Assembly (NCBI GenBank): GCA_025201375.1
Contig: JAIWZP010000003.1
Location: 806,001 to 870,000, forward strand
From: Gongronella butleri
Lineage: Eukaryota > Mucoromycota > Mucoromycetes > Mucorales > Cunninghamellaceae
Direction of reading: 5' to 3'
DNA length: 64,000 nt
Made by a program: the position numbers and the translations under genes. Shown one piece after another: positions 32,028-44,623 of this stretch (position 1 is the first letter of the stretch; each line of letters opens with the position of its first letter). Below the pieces are notes generated by a model. That model ran no database searches. It was not told the origin of the DNA and saw nothing but the letters and a program-made list of their open reading frames with translations.

Positions 32028-34120
32028 TTATAGTTTGGCCGCGGTCTGCTCCTTGGCCTGCTCGTCCTTGATCCATTGCTTGATGTCCTTGCGCAATATC
32101 TTTCCCGAAGCGCTCTTTGGAATTGCGGGAATGAAGCGTACGCCTGCGCGGAGGCGTTTGTAGTGGATGACACGGTCAGAGACGTAATCCGCGATTTCCT
32201 TGGCCATGGCATCCGAGGCCGGGATGCCTGACTGGAGCACTATGTACGCACGAGGGTATTCCGTCGCCTCCTTGGCATTGTAAACGCCAACGACTGCGCA
32301 ATCGGCAACCTTGTCATTGGCCAATAAGAGTGCCTCCAATTCTATCATAAAAAAAAAGACGCGTGAGCCAATGATCAAATATACGCAATAAGCGCGCACT
32401 TACCAGCGGGAGGCACTTGCATGCCTTTGACCTTGATCAATTCCTTGATACGATCGACAATGAAGAATTGTTGCGACTTGGAGTCAAAAACGGCCACATC
32501 GCCTGTTCGCATCCACTTGTCCTCAGTGAAAGTGGCCTTGTTGGCCGTGTCATTCTTGTGGTAGCCCTTCATGATCGAAACACCACGCACAAGCAATTCG
32601 CCACGCTGATCAGGGCCCAATTCTAACAAAACGCGTAAAAAAATGGTGTCAGTCGCTTTTAAACCGCGTGTCACTCTGATTCTTTTGGCATTTTTTCTTC
32701 TCTCGTTTTTACCTTTGCCCTCCTCATCGACAATCTTGGCCTCATTGTTGGCGACAAGCACGCCAATCGAGCCAGGCACGATATTGTCCGACTTTTGCAC
32801 GATCACGCCCGACGTGGTCTCGGTCATGCCCCATCCTTGCCTCTGTTTTAAGCGAAAAAGAGAGGGTGAGAAACAATGCAAGGCCCATTGTGCTTTTGAA
32901 TTTTACCACTGTGGCGGGAATGATCTTGTTCACCGCCTCAATGTGTTCCTGTCCCAAAGGCGCGGCGCCGCAGCCAAGAATGCGCAGCGAGCTCAAGTCA
33001 TACTTGCGCACAATGGGATCCTTGGCCAAAAGAACCATGATGGGAGGCACGACATTGGCCACGGTCACCTTGTGTTCATGGATGGATCGACAAAACACGT
33101 CCAGCGCAAATCTTTCCATCACGACCACCTTGTTGTTGCGGTACATGCAGTTCATGCACACTGTCAGGCCATAAATGTGGAAGGCAGGCAACTAGAAAAC
33201 AAAAAAAATGAGGATCATCCATGCTATATTTGCGAAAAACACGCGCTTTTCTGATATTTTAAAGTATTTACAAAGAGAATCATCACATCGTCGAGTCCAA
33301 AGCCCTCTGTATCAAAGTTGGTGTTGGTGATAACCTGGCCAATGAGGTTGCGGTGTGTGAGCTCGACTAAAAAAGGAGGATGAGACTTCTTTTTATGATA
33401 TAACGAGCTTTTTTAGTCGTCATCTTACCGCCCTTTGCCGCGCCGGTGGTGCCACTGGAGTAGCAAATGAAGGCGACGTCCTCGGAAGGCACGATGCCGG
33501 CGGGCGCGGTGGTAATTCGGCTGCCATCCTTGGGAATCAAAGCATTAAAGGGCACAATGCCATCGACTTGCTTGTCGCCAAAAAGAAAGACGCGCTCGCG
33601 CGGAATGCCGACCTGGCTGCAGAGTTTCAGAAGCACCGGCAGCAATGCAGGGACGGTGACCAAGGCATTGGCACCCGAATTGGACAGCTGGTGGAGAAAC
33701 TCACGCTCCGTGTACCCAGGATTACTAAATGAGAAATGAGAATAAAGAAAAAAAATGAGCCGAGTTCCGTGCATTTGGCACAACTTCTTGCTTGTTCTTT
33801 TCTCTCACTCACCCAGGCGTAATTGTACATCCCGTAGCCAGCAATGACAACATGAGCACAATATGGTCATATTGGTTGGGGGCAAAAACAGCGACAATGT
33901 CATTCTTGCCCAATCCGACCGATTGTTTCCATCCGGCGGCCAGGCGGCTCGCGCGGTCCTTGATTTGGCTGCGAGTCAATGTGGTGCCGGTCTCGGCCTG
34001 CACAGTCAGCACCTTGCTATCAGCGCCAGGCTGCTCGAGATGCTCATTGTCTTGATAGAGAAAGGTGAAGATGTCCACGTTAGGGATGTCATAGTCAGGG
34101 ATGGCCGATTTGTAAATCAT
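32028..34120 (-). CDS. Peroxisomal 4-coumarate-CoA ligase-like acyl-CoA synthetase, copy A
   Basis: Seven exons: 34120-33813, 33724-33429, 33366-33272, 33191-32907, 32842-32713, 32622-32404 and 32341-32028 (548 residues). It is an adenylate-forming ANL-family enzyme: phosphate-binding YSSGTTGAAKG, GWGMTET adenine motif, RTGDVAVFD, hinge [12 protein letters not shown] and the C-terminal catalytic Lys in SASGKILRK. It ends AKL, a type 1 peroxisomal signal, so it should activate a carboxylic acid (phenylpropanoid, fatty or related acid) to its CoA ester in the peroxisome; the substrate is not readable from sequence. The start MIYKSAIPD aligns with MVYKSQTPD of copy B. A TATA box is present. It has two more introns than copy B. 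Confidence 0.93.
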
Positions 34121-34210
34121 GGTGGGGCGGCAATTGAGAAAGGAAGCGAAAAAAAGGGGGAGAAACAAAAAAAAGCGGGTAAAGGCACAGCGAATGTGGG
34201 ATTTCCGTCC

Positions 34211-34218
34211 CTTTTATA
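34211..34218 (-). promoter_or_regulatory. TATA box of 4CL-like copy A
   Basis: On the minus strand TATAAAAG stands about 95 bases before the start codon at 34120. Confidence 0.6.
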
Positions 34219-34431
34219 GCTTTCCCCGCGAAACTTTAATTTTGCAGGGCGAAAATTCACAGGCAAGAAACTGCTGACAAGTGAAAAACGCCATGGTCCA
34301 ATCGGAGATTCCACTTACTTTCTATCTGAGATCATGGGGCGGCAAATGGTTTCCCCTCCATCCGCCGGCTCATCCGTCATCAGAATAGCATGGACCGCTG
34401 CTAGACGGCAAGATAGAGAAGGCTGCCTCAC

Positions 34432-34977
34432 TGATAGCTAGGGAGACGATTCAATGGCATTGGCATCTTTTTCATGCCACATATCCATTGGTTATATTGG
34501 TGGACTGAGCGCAGACGTCCGTGCGCCATTTTTTTGTCAGATTTTTTCCCCCGCCATCCGGCAATGCGGTCATTGAGCGATTGGCATGAATCTGGCCCTT
34601 TTGGCACCCTACATATACCAATTGGCACTTGCAGCTGCATTTTGCTGCTGAAACATCGTGCACCCCTCCTTTCCCCCTGATATTCTTGAAACTGGCATAG
34701 AGCCGCGGGGCTTCCTTAATTACTCCTGTTTGTCGCAGGTTTGCGCAGCACGACGTTGTGCACAAACCAGAAGGTCGCGCTGCAATAGGCTTCGCGTCGT
34801 TGAAAAAGAGCATTTTTCTTTTTTTCCATTTTAAAAGCGCATGCACGAGAAAATGCTTATATGCATTGATGCCGTGGACCTTGTGGCAGTGACAACGAGT
34901 GCTTTTATTGGGTTGTTGATTGTTAAAATACATGATCTAAAGTGGTGCTACAAACATTTGAGGCTCAATTCGCTCAT
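34432..34977. repeat. Duplicated 3' flank, copy next to 4CL-like gene B
   Basis: Partner of 31475-32027. Its presence shows that the duplicated unit included the ligase gene and about 550 bases of 3' flank. Confidence 0.75.
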
Positions 34978-36928
34978 TCACAATTTGGCCGCGGTCTGCT
35001 CCTTGGCCTGCTCGTCCTTGATCCATTGCTTGATGTCCTTCCTAAGTAGCTTTCCTGCTGCTGATTTAGGGATTGCGGGGACGAAGCGCACGCCGCCACG
35101 GAGCTGTTTGTAATTGATCAGACGGCCAGCGACATAGTCAGCAATTTCCTTGGCCATTGCGGGTGATTTTTCCACGCCGACCTGCAGAACCACATAAGCA
35201 CGGGGGTATTCAGTTGCGTCCTTGGCGTCGTACACTCCAACCACAGCGCAGTCTGCAATCTTTTCATTGCCAAGGAGCACAGCCTCCAGCTCTTTATAAA
35301 AAAAAAAGGGTGTCAGCATGCATTTCAATTGCTTTTTTTTTTCACTCTTTCTTACCAGCTGGGGCCACTTGCATGCCCTTGACCTTGATCAATTCCTTGA
35401 TGCGATCGACAATGAAAAATTGCTTTGTTTTGGAATCAAAGACGGCAACATCGCCCGTAGCGAGCCAGCCGTCCTTGGTGAGAGTGTCGGCCGTGGCTTG
35501 CGGATTCTTGTGGTAGTGTTTCATGATGGACACGCCGCGGATGAGCAATTCACCGCGTTGATCATCGCCGACCTCTGTAAAATCACATAAAAAAAAAAAA
35601 TAAGAAAACGCGTCGTTTCTTCCCCCCATCACGGAATGACGGCTTACCGTTGCCATTCTCATCAATGAGCTTGGCCTCGTTGTTGGCGAGCAGGGTGCCA
35701 ATTGAGCCGGGGACGGCTTCGGCAGCCTTTTGACCGATGACACCAGCGGATGTTTCGGTCATGCCGTAGCCCTGACGGATTTGGGCTTGCGGCACCACCT
35801 TTTTGAGATTAGCCACGTGCTCGGGACCAAGGGGCGCGGCACCTAGCATGAATTGAATCGAAACGCGTCAGTGGCCCATTTTTTTTAATTTTTTTCAATT
35901 TTTTCCATTAGTTTTGCTTACCCGAGGAGAAGATGCGGACGGACGACAAGTCAAACTTGCGGACCAAAGGGTGTTTGGACAGGAGCACGGCAATGGGAGG
36001 GACAATAGCCAAGCTGGTGGCCTTGTGTTGCTGGATGAGCTTGAGGTACAGCTCGAGATCAAAGCGCATCATGGCCACAGACTTATTGCCCTTGAAAAAG
36101 TTGTTGAGGCAAACACACATGCCAAAGACGTGGAAGAGTGGGAGGAATTGGATCAGGACGTCGTCTTCCAGCTGGGATTTAGGGTCAAAGTTGGTGGTGA
36201 TGATCACCTGGCCGACAACATTGCGATGCGTGAGCGCGACGCCCTTGGCGACGCCTGTGGTGCCGCTCGAGTAACAGATGACTGCGACATCCTCAGAGGG
36301 CACGATGTCAGGAATTGGACCGGTAATGCGGCTGTCATCCTTGGGAAGCAGCGAGTAAAAGGGGCGGATACCATTGTCCTCCTTTTGGCCAAAGACAAAA
36401 ATGCGCTCGTGCTTGATGCCAACCTTGTCAGCAATCTTGAGGAGCACCGGCAGCAGCGCAGGCACCGTCACGAGCGTGTTGGCCCCCGAATTGGAGATCT
36501 GGTGCAAGAATTCAGCAGGCGTGTAGCCAGGATTGCTGCCAATAGCAGAAAAAAGAAAAAAGTTATGATCCAATGCTTCCAATTCCCTTTTTTTTTTTTT
36601 TTTGGTGACCAATTGGTCTTTTTTGAGAGGGAACTTACCCAGGCGACACGGCGGCACCAGTGGCAAACAAGGAGAGATAAAGCACAATGTGATCGTATTG
36701 ATTGGGAGCAAAGACAGCGACGACATCGCCCTTGCCAAGACCAAGATTATGCTTCCATCCGGCAGCCAGGCGGCTGGCGCGGTCCTTGATCTCACCGCGT
36801 GTCATCGAGGCACCCGTCTCGCCTTGAATGGACACAATTTTGTCCAATTTATCGTTGCCTTGCATCAAAAATGAGTACAAGTCGACATCAGGGATGTTAA
36901 AGTCGGGTGTTTGCGATTTGTAGACCAT
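34978..36928 (-). CDS. Peroxisomal 4-coumarate-CoA ligase-like acyl-CoA synthetase, copy B
   Basis: Five exons: 36928-36639, 36535-35922, 35842-35648, 35574-35356 and 35291-34978 (543 residues). It has the same motifs as copy [52 protein letters not shown] and SAAGKLLRK, and it ends in the peroxisomal tripeptide AKL. Exon 2 spans what are three exons in copy A, so either A gained or B lost introns. Coding identity with A is obvious but far from complete, which makes the duplication old. Substrate range may differ. The start MVYKSQTPD is the first in-frame ATG of the exon. No TATA box was found. The neighbour upstream, a vacuolar protease, is on the same strand only about 310 bases away. Confidence 0.93.
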
Positions 36929-37236
36929 GAGGGACGCGTGTAGAGTGCGAAAAAGAGAGGACTGGAGAAGAAAAGCAGAAAAAAAATAGCATATTATCTA
37001 AGATTTTTATTTTGCTCTTTGCATTGACATATTCGATTAGGTAACGACAGGCCAATGGGGTGGTCATTTGCTTTTGTTCCGCTGACAGTGGACTCTAATT
37101 CCAGTGTCCGCTGCTTTAATTCCGCATTTGGGTGCTTGCCCCTGATCCTTTTCTTCGTTTTTTTTTTTTCGCGTTTTTGCATTTTTGTGCATTTGCTTAT
37201 GCTCATTGCTTTGCCTATTGCTGTGCACATGATCTT

Positions 37237-40233
37237 TTATTGCTTAAAGTCTGTCTCCATAAAGTTGACGGTGGCTAATCCCTCGCCCAAGACTAAGGGA
37301 ATGATGTGGCCGGGCAAACGATTGCGCAGGTCCATGTACCCGGGAATTTCGCCCTGCATCCATTCGTCGTACACGCAGGTGAAGCGAGCACGCGGCACCG
37401 GCATATCGGGCGCGTTGCTGTACGTGAATCCCCATGGCACAGGTGCATTGTACGTGTCCTTGAACGCAGAGATGCCTTGAATCGTGCGATTGCGCAGGGT
37501 TTCGCCGCCATTGATCCATGCAGAAGTGATGCTGGCAGCGCCCTCCACAAAGAGGATGCGGCACATGAGCGAGTGCGCCGATGTATATTCACCTGTCACT
37601 TTACATGTGCCGTCGGCACACCATGCCTCATAATCAAACTTGTATTCATTCTCCGCATCCACACCGTACAAGGGCGGCTTCACAGATGTGTAAAAGCACA
37701 CGTCCAGGCCGTCGCGATTCTGGGCGCATTTCAAGGTTTCGTACTCGTTGGCGTCCAAAACACGTCGAATGTCGTTTTCCGCGTGTTTTGAGACGAGCAT
37801 GACCGTGGAATTCGGCGCCGTTGCGTTGTAGTTCTCGTAGTACTCAATCTTGTTGGGCGACAAGGTGTCGTCGAAGCGAGGCGCAAAGAGACACACGATA
37901 AACGACATCAACAGCAAAATGCTGGAAATCTTGAGCAACACGCGCGTGTCACCGGCCATCTGCACCCACCATTGTAGCGAGATGGCAATCAATGTCATGA
38001 TCACGCACGGGCCAAGGTACACTACGCGTTTCAAATGGCATTTGGGTCCGTCAATGGCGCGATTTTAAGATTTTTTTTCTAAATTTCACGTACCTGCGGA
38101 TTCGGGCGAGCCATCGACCGTGGTGTGACGCTGGAACGAGGTGAGCATGGTGACCAATTGCACCACGAGAGTATACGGGACAAGGAATTGAGCAAGGAAC
38201 ACGACAGGGAGGCGGTAAACTGCGTTTTTGTTGATTGCGTGGTACAGCGCCGTAGCAAGCGCGCCGCCAGCAAGGAAATAAAAGGCAAAGTACAACATGG
38301 ACGTGGCCTTTGTGCCCTCGTACACGGCGGCAAGCACCAGGAGCCACCAGAGGCAATTCATGCCGCATAAAAGCACATCCGACTTGGCTTCCAGCCAACC
38401 ACGCGTGCGCACGAGCAATTGGAATAATTCGAGCGACGCGACCATGGCCGTCCATGCCGTCAGAAACAAAAAAAGCAAGACCCAGCCCATGGATCCATAA
38501 GTCACCTAGAAAAAAAAAGATGAAGAAATGATGAAAAATGAGATTTTGTGTAGTTTTTTTTTTTCTTTTGGCCATTGGAGCTGTACCATTGGATGGCAGG
38601 CCATGAGTAGGTTTGCTCCAATGATCAGGGACAGCACAATGATCACAAGGGAGGTAAACGAAAGGGCAAATCCGCGGACGAGATCCACAGAGTAAGTTTT
38701 GATGGTGAGCAAGGCATTGCGGCGGAGCTTCTTGTGTGTTGCCCACAAGCCAACCAATGGCTCGATGATCAGAGCTAGCACATTGAGCACCTGGTAAGAG
38801 GTGAATGACAAAACGACCAAAAAGCGGCCCAAGAAATCGTAAAAGACCGCGTCGCCAGTGACACTCTCCGATTGCTGCTGCTCTTGCGCCATCTCCAATT
38901 GATCCATGCTGCGGACCGCGTGCAATGCAACGTCGCCCATGTATTGCACAGCACTAGGCTTGATGGACGCGATGCTGTCGCGCTCACTGTGGTAAATGGA
39001 TCGCGGAGACACAAACGCGATATCCATGCCGGCCACATCGTACTCTGAAAAGACTGAATAATCCGTATCGCTGGATTTGAACGGAATGACGCGTTAAAAA
39101 CGCGTCAGATGAGCGTGAAATCCGTGATTTTTACCTTCTGAACAAGCCTCTCTTCATCATGGAGCTAAGAAGGGGCGACGCATACACGTGTGGCACGCCA
39201 GACCCAGCCAACTGATGCAGACCCTGCGGATAATTGGAGCGGAAAAGAAGGGCACGGCCACCTATACAGCAATTCATGAACAAAGAAGCAATCAAAAAAC
39301 ACCTCATCAGTCAAAATATATCGACTTTTTTTTTCTTGTTTTCATACCCCCGCCTCCACCCTCGAGATTCACGAGCGACGACACGCCCTTGAACCAAGGG
39401 TGAGTGACAAATGCCTGGGCACCAATAAGGCCCACCTCCTCGTTGTTGTTAAACAAGAAGATGAGCGTGTGTTTTGGCTGGTGTGTTGTGTAATATCGCA
39501 ACAATTCAAGCATTGTGGCCACTGAGATGCCGTCATCCGTGACGCCAGGAGCCGTCGGCACAGAATCTAGATAAAAAAAGAAATCAGACCAGCCGAAAAA
39601 TAAAAGGAAAACCTTACCAAAATGAGCATTGATCAAGATGACCTGGCCCTCATTGCTTCCAGGCTCGCTACCGTGGACGCGTACCATCAGGTTCCGCGAG
39701 TCGACAAACCAATATTCTGAACCGCCCAAGAAAAAGGAATGTCAGGCGTCAATTCAGCTGCAATTTGCCTTTTTTTTTTTTTTTTTTTTTTTACCATCTT
39801 TCATGCTCCAGGGCCATCCCATTCTAATGGGCGGCTTTGATGGGTCCTCGTGGAGTACCTCCATGGTGATATTGTGCTTGGCAGCCTCCTTAGCGTGATC
39901 ATCGGCGGTGGAGCCCAGCCACGCGCGGATGCGGCCATTTTCCCGGCTGTTGCCTGGGTGCGGCGTGTGGAATTGACGCGTGTATTCATTGTACGCATGC
40001 CAGCCGGAAAATCCGTCCACATCGCGCGCATCCACGTCACCCAAGACGCGTGGCATCACGTCCTGATAATAGACGATGAGAGCACCCGCGCCCACAAGGA
40101 AGAAAACAAGGAGCGTGAGAATAGCCCCGCCACGGCGCCGCCGAAGCCAAAGCTCCTCCTCGTGGATGTCATGGTCCGAGTCATGGATATCGCCATTGAA
40201 ACGACCAAGCAGAGGCGTATGCTCGTCCGACAT
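37237..40233 (-). CDS. Vacuolar membrane protease, M28 family (Pff1-like), copy A
   Basis: Seven exons: 40233-39795, 39716-39618, 39566-39348, 39261-39135, 39070-38587, 38505-38094 and 38021-37237 (854 residues). A cytosolic tail (MSDEHTPLL) and signal-anchor (about 37-57) lead to a lumenal Zn-peptidase domain with INAHFDSVP, GVTDDGIS, NNNEEVGL and SIYHSERDS, supplying the expected His, Asp, Glu, Asp and His zinc ligands and the catalytic Glu. About eight further membrane helices and a C-terminal lumenal domain follow. Yeast Pff1 (YBR074W) has this plan and lies in the vacuole membrane; the substrate is poorly known. Intron 4 holds CTGACGCG on the coding strand. It is a tandem paralogue of the 42337 gene, with one extra intron (39262-39347). 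Confidence 0.9.
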
Positions 40234-42336
40234 GGCAATAAAATGGAAAAAAATACAAAAAAAAAAAAAAAAAAAAGTAAAAAATTCAAAAGCAAAGAAA
40301 AGAGGGAATGGATCAACTCAAATACCAAAGGGGTGTCGTGTTACACACGCTATGCGCAGCAATGTCACAAAAAGGGACGAAAATGGCAAGTTCCAGCGTA
40401 TTTGGCCCTGATACGACGTGATACACGGCTTTGCTTTATATTCTGATGAGCAACAAAGAACGCACGGCCATGAAGCCGAGTCTCATTCAGTGGAGAAATT
40501 TGCGATTCTCCAGGCAGACCAATAGATGCGATAAGGTCCCTTTTGAGTAGCGTAAAGAATACATTAAAATGAAATATTGTCACGAAGAGTTTGACGCGCT
40601 TTTTGCATTATTTTCCCACAATATCTTGGCTCCCCTGCTTGGCAGACTCCAAGACGTGTCACAGATCATCTTGGCGCAAAGTTTGACAGAATTGTGAGCG
40701 ACAATTTGAAAAAACCAAAATCCTGCGCGCGTAGAGATTTTTTTTCTGTCATGACTAATAAATGGTTCATGTTTGACTCCATTATTTCTACTCGAGTGTA
40801 TTTGCGAGCACCTAGTGGTCACTTAAGGACATGAAAAGATAGAAAAGAATAAAAAAGACGCGATCGCGAAATATCGGTGCTTGGAAATTTCTTTGTCTGC
40901 TGCTCCACGACCTCGTAGTCGCTGCCTCAGCTTACCGTGGCTAGCGCATTCTCCCCCTCGTCCAAAATTGACAGAGATTGGCTCTGTGACGGTCCAAGAT
41001 CTTGAATCGGTGCTTTTTTTTGGCAGTTTTGATGATTTTGGTCAACAATTCTTGAGCCGATGAAGTGTAAATGCATTGCATACGCGTTGGCCGTGCTTCT
41101 GTCGCGTGTGGGGCAACAAAAAATGGAGGTAGATTCGATGGTATTCCGGCCAAATCGCGCAAAAAACGATTTCAGTGCATTTTTATTGTTTGCCAATGAA
41201 TTTTCAACTAGCACAAGGGATTCTACACTGTGGAAGTGTTATTTCTGCTCTTCTCGTTCGAATGAATGCACTCCTGAGACATCAAGATCGTTGGATGCCG
41301 TGTAATCACCATTTTCAAAAACGATGGATTTTAAAAGGGGTACAGTCATGGATTTGAAAATGGCCAAACTTGAGTCCTCAGATCGCCACACAATTCAGTC
41401 ACATGGTGGACGCGCCACATTCACCGACGAAAACAAGATTAAAACTAGGGGTCCGTCGACTGGTTGTCGCGTAAATCGCGTTTTGTATCCAATTTTCTCT
41501 ACAAGGTCAAGTCGATGAAGATTGGTCACAGGGTTGCGAAACTTGAATCATCGGAAAGCGCATGGCTCGATGCGTATGTGACCATTAGTGATCTCTGAAA
41601 AACAAATGTATTTTGGTACTTTTGACACGGTTTGAAAATCATTGGCAATTTTCGACGCGTGAAAAACCGCGTTAAACGTCGAGCTACATGCGTCTGTTTC
41701 AAATCATTCATGCACCTGGAGTGTCTCTTGCTAGTGGACGCGTCAGCGTGGCTCTATTGGCGCGTATTCCCGTGCAATTCGCTGTTGAAATTTTACTCAA
41801 AATTTCGAATTACTCGTCAATGAGAAAGTCGATCCCATTTATTTTTGGCATGTCTCGCGATTTCTCCCTGCAATGCATCTTGCGTGCAAGTTTGGTCCAA
41901 TTCTGGGAATCTGATTTTTGGATTTTGGTTTGGGACGCTCGCCATGGCTAAAATTTGATTTGCACATGGCGCGCCCAAATAGCTAACGACCATTATAAAA
42001 ATCATCCCACTAGGGGTTTCTGGGATATAATTTGTCATCTCGTCGCGTTTCGGGTCATTGAATTATAGCGCAAAGACAGCAAATCGCGAATTGGCGCTTT
42101 TTGGCATATTTTGGACATTGGCTGGCACGAAATGATCCGATGCGTCAAACTTGCTGCAAATGTTTTTGCGCTCTTGCAAGTTACGTGTTGCGTGCAACAA
42201 AAACTGAGATAAAATCAGTTGGCCACGATGTAAAAGCTAAAATACCGAAAATGGAGGTAAAATGCATAGACTACTTCCTGGAAGAATAAATTTTTTGCAA
42301 AAAGAAAAAAAATTCTCAAGATGAGCTGTGATTTAT
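40234..42336. other. Intergenic region between the two M28 genes, with an inverted repeat-family copy
   Basis: No gene is supported. The promoter of copy A lies at the left; 41290-41960 is repeat copy 3. This insertion now separates two otherwise tandem paralogues. Confidence 0.5.
41290..41960 (-). repeat. Dispersed repeat family, copy 3 (inverted)
   Basis: Read on the minus strand it follows the order of copies 1 and 2. On the plus strand it shows TGCACCTGGAGTGTCTCTTGC, TAGTGGACGCGTC, CGCGTGAAAAACCGCG and CACACAATTCAGTCACATGG, complementary to blocks in those copies. Confidence 0.7.
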
Positions 42337-44585
42337 TTAAAAGTCCAAATCGCGGTAATGCACCATGGCAAGGCCCTCGCCGCGAATCAAAGGAATGGCA
42401 TCCATGGACATACCGTCGCGAACGGCCAAGAAGGCCGGCAATTCGCCATTGATCCACTCATCATAGAAGCAGCTGAAGCGGCCGCGTGGTGGTGGTGCGT
42501 CTTCCGCGAATGTGATGCCCCATGGCACGACCTTGCCAAAGCCGTCCGTGTATGAGATGAGTGCGCCAACTGGCACGTTGCTCAGTACTTCGCCCTGATT
42601 GATCCACGCCGACTGGATACTGCTCGCGTGCTGTTCAAATGCAATGCGGCAAATCAACGTGTTCTTGGTGGAAAACGTGCCTTGCACCGTGCAAGTCCCG
42701 GATTTGCACTTTTTCTGCCATTGGAACGCGTGCTCCTCTTCGGGCGCAAGGGTCGCGTACACGGGCCTGCGCACGGTGTTGTACGTGCACACGTCCAAGC
42801 CCTCGTGGTCCTTGAGGCACTGGAACGTCTCCAATTCGTTAGAATCAAGAATGGAACGAATGGTATCGACACCGTGCGCCGTGCGCAACGTCACGGTGGA
42901 TGTCGGTGCCGTGGCGTTGTACTCCTCGTGGTACACAATCTTATTGGGCGATTGTTCGGTGTCAAAGCGCGGTGCAACAAGACAAATAACAAAAGAAAGC
43001 GCAAGAAACACAAGTGACACCTTGAGCGCTTGCTTGTGATGTCCAGCCTTTTGCACCCAGTACAAAAGCGAAAATACAGCAAGCACAATGGCCAGACTTG
43101 GCATCAAATACACTGTTTGCAATTAACAAAAAAAGTGAGCATGATGCGGCGATTTCTATTTTTTTATGTGTACCCATTGTTTCTGACGAGCCATCGACGG
43201 TGCTGTGGCGTAGCGAGATCATGCCCAAGTCGATCAGTTGGATCATGAACACAAAAGGCACAAGGAATTGCACTAGGAACGCGACAGGAATGCGGAATCG
43301 GCTACTGGCATCGACAACTTGTAGGATGACGGACGCGAGCGTGCCAAAGACCAAAAAGTAGATGGCATAGTAAAAAGCGGACAATTCAACGGTGCCGAGG
43401 ACGTATGCCAAGAGTACAAGCAGCCACCAGATCGCATTCATGCCACGCATCAATATTTCTGGCTCTGCATCCATCCATGCCGCCGTCTTTGGGAAATGGT
43501 GTAAAGCGGCCACAATCCCAACCATCGTGGTCCATGCCGTCAGCGACAAGTACACAATCACCCATTCGAGCGACGCATACGTCACCTGGTCGAATAAAAA
43601 AAACGCGTCAATGATTGAACTTTTCTTTTTTTTCTCTTCTTACCAATGGATGGAGCGCCATCATCAATGCACTAGCAATGGCAAGCGAGAGGACCATGGA
43701 CACAAAGATGATAAAGGCAACACCGAAACCTTGGAGTGTATCCCACGTATATGCGCGCACAGATTGAGGCACGCCATCCTGGGGGCGCTTTTTGTAGCCC
43801 AAAAAGATGCCGACCAGCGGCGCAGCAAGCAGTGCAAGCACGTTGAGCACCTGATAAGCGGTGAAGGACACAACAACCATGTATCTGCCGAGGAAATCAT
43901 AGTAAATCACGGGCTCATCGGCAGGTTCGGGCAAAACACCCAACTGATCAAGACTGCGCACGACCCCCATGGCCACCTCGCCCATGTATTGCACGGCGCT
44001 TGGTTTGATGAACGTGAGAGAGTCACGCGGCGTATGGTACATGGAGCGCGGGCCGTAAAATGCAATATCAAGACCAGGGACATTGTGCTCGGTGAACACC
44101 GAGTAATCCGTGTCACTGCATGGAAAAAAAAAAGATGCGCATGAGCCCGACGCATACTCAAGAGTGCCACTTTTTTTTTTTTTTTACCTTTTGATCAGGC
44201 CGCGTTTAAGCATATCATTGCCCAATGGGGAGCCGTGGACAAAAGTCGCGGCCGAGCGCGCCAATTGCCTGACACCCGTGTAATAGTTTGAGCGAAAAAG
44301 CAATGCACGGCCACCGGCACCGGAGCCCTCGAGATTGACAAAAGCATTGACCGTGTTAAACCAAGGATGAGCCGCAAACGTGTGCGCACCAATCAACCCG
44401 CCCTCTTCCAGATTGTTAAAGAGAAAAATGATCGTGTGTTTGGGCTGATGTGTCGTGTAGTAGCGCACCAGCTCGAGCAACACCGCCACAGAAATGCCAT
44501 TGTCCGTCACGCCATAGGACGTCGGCACGGAATCTGTAAAAAAGGTAAAAAAAAAAAACAATCAGAGGACACGCGACGCACATGC

Positions 44586-44623
<38 letters not shown>

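Noticed and set aside
35914..36789. A 291-codon plus-strand frame
   Set aside because: Antisense to 4CL-like copy B, including its conserved motifs; no independent coding evidence.
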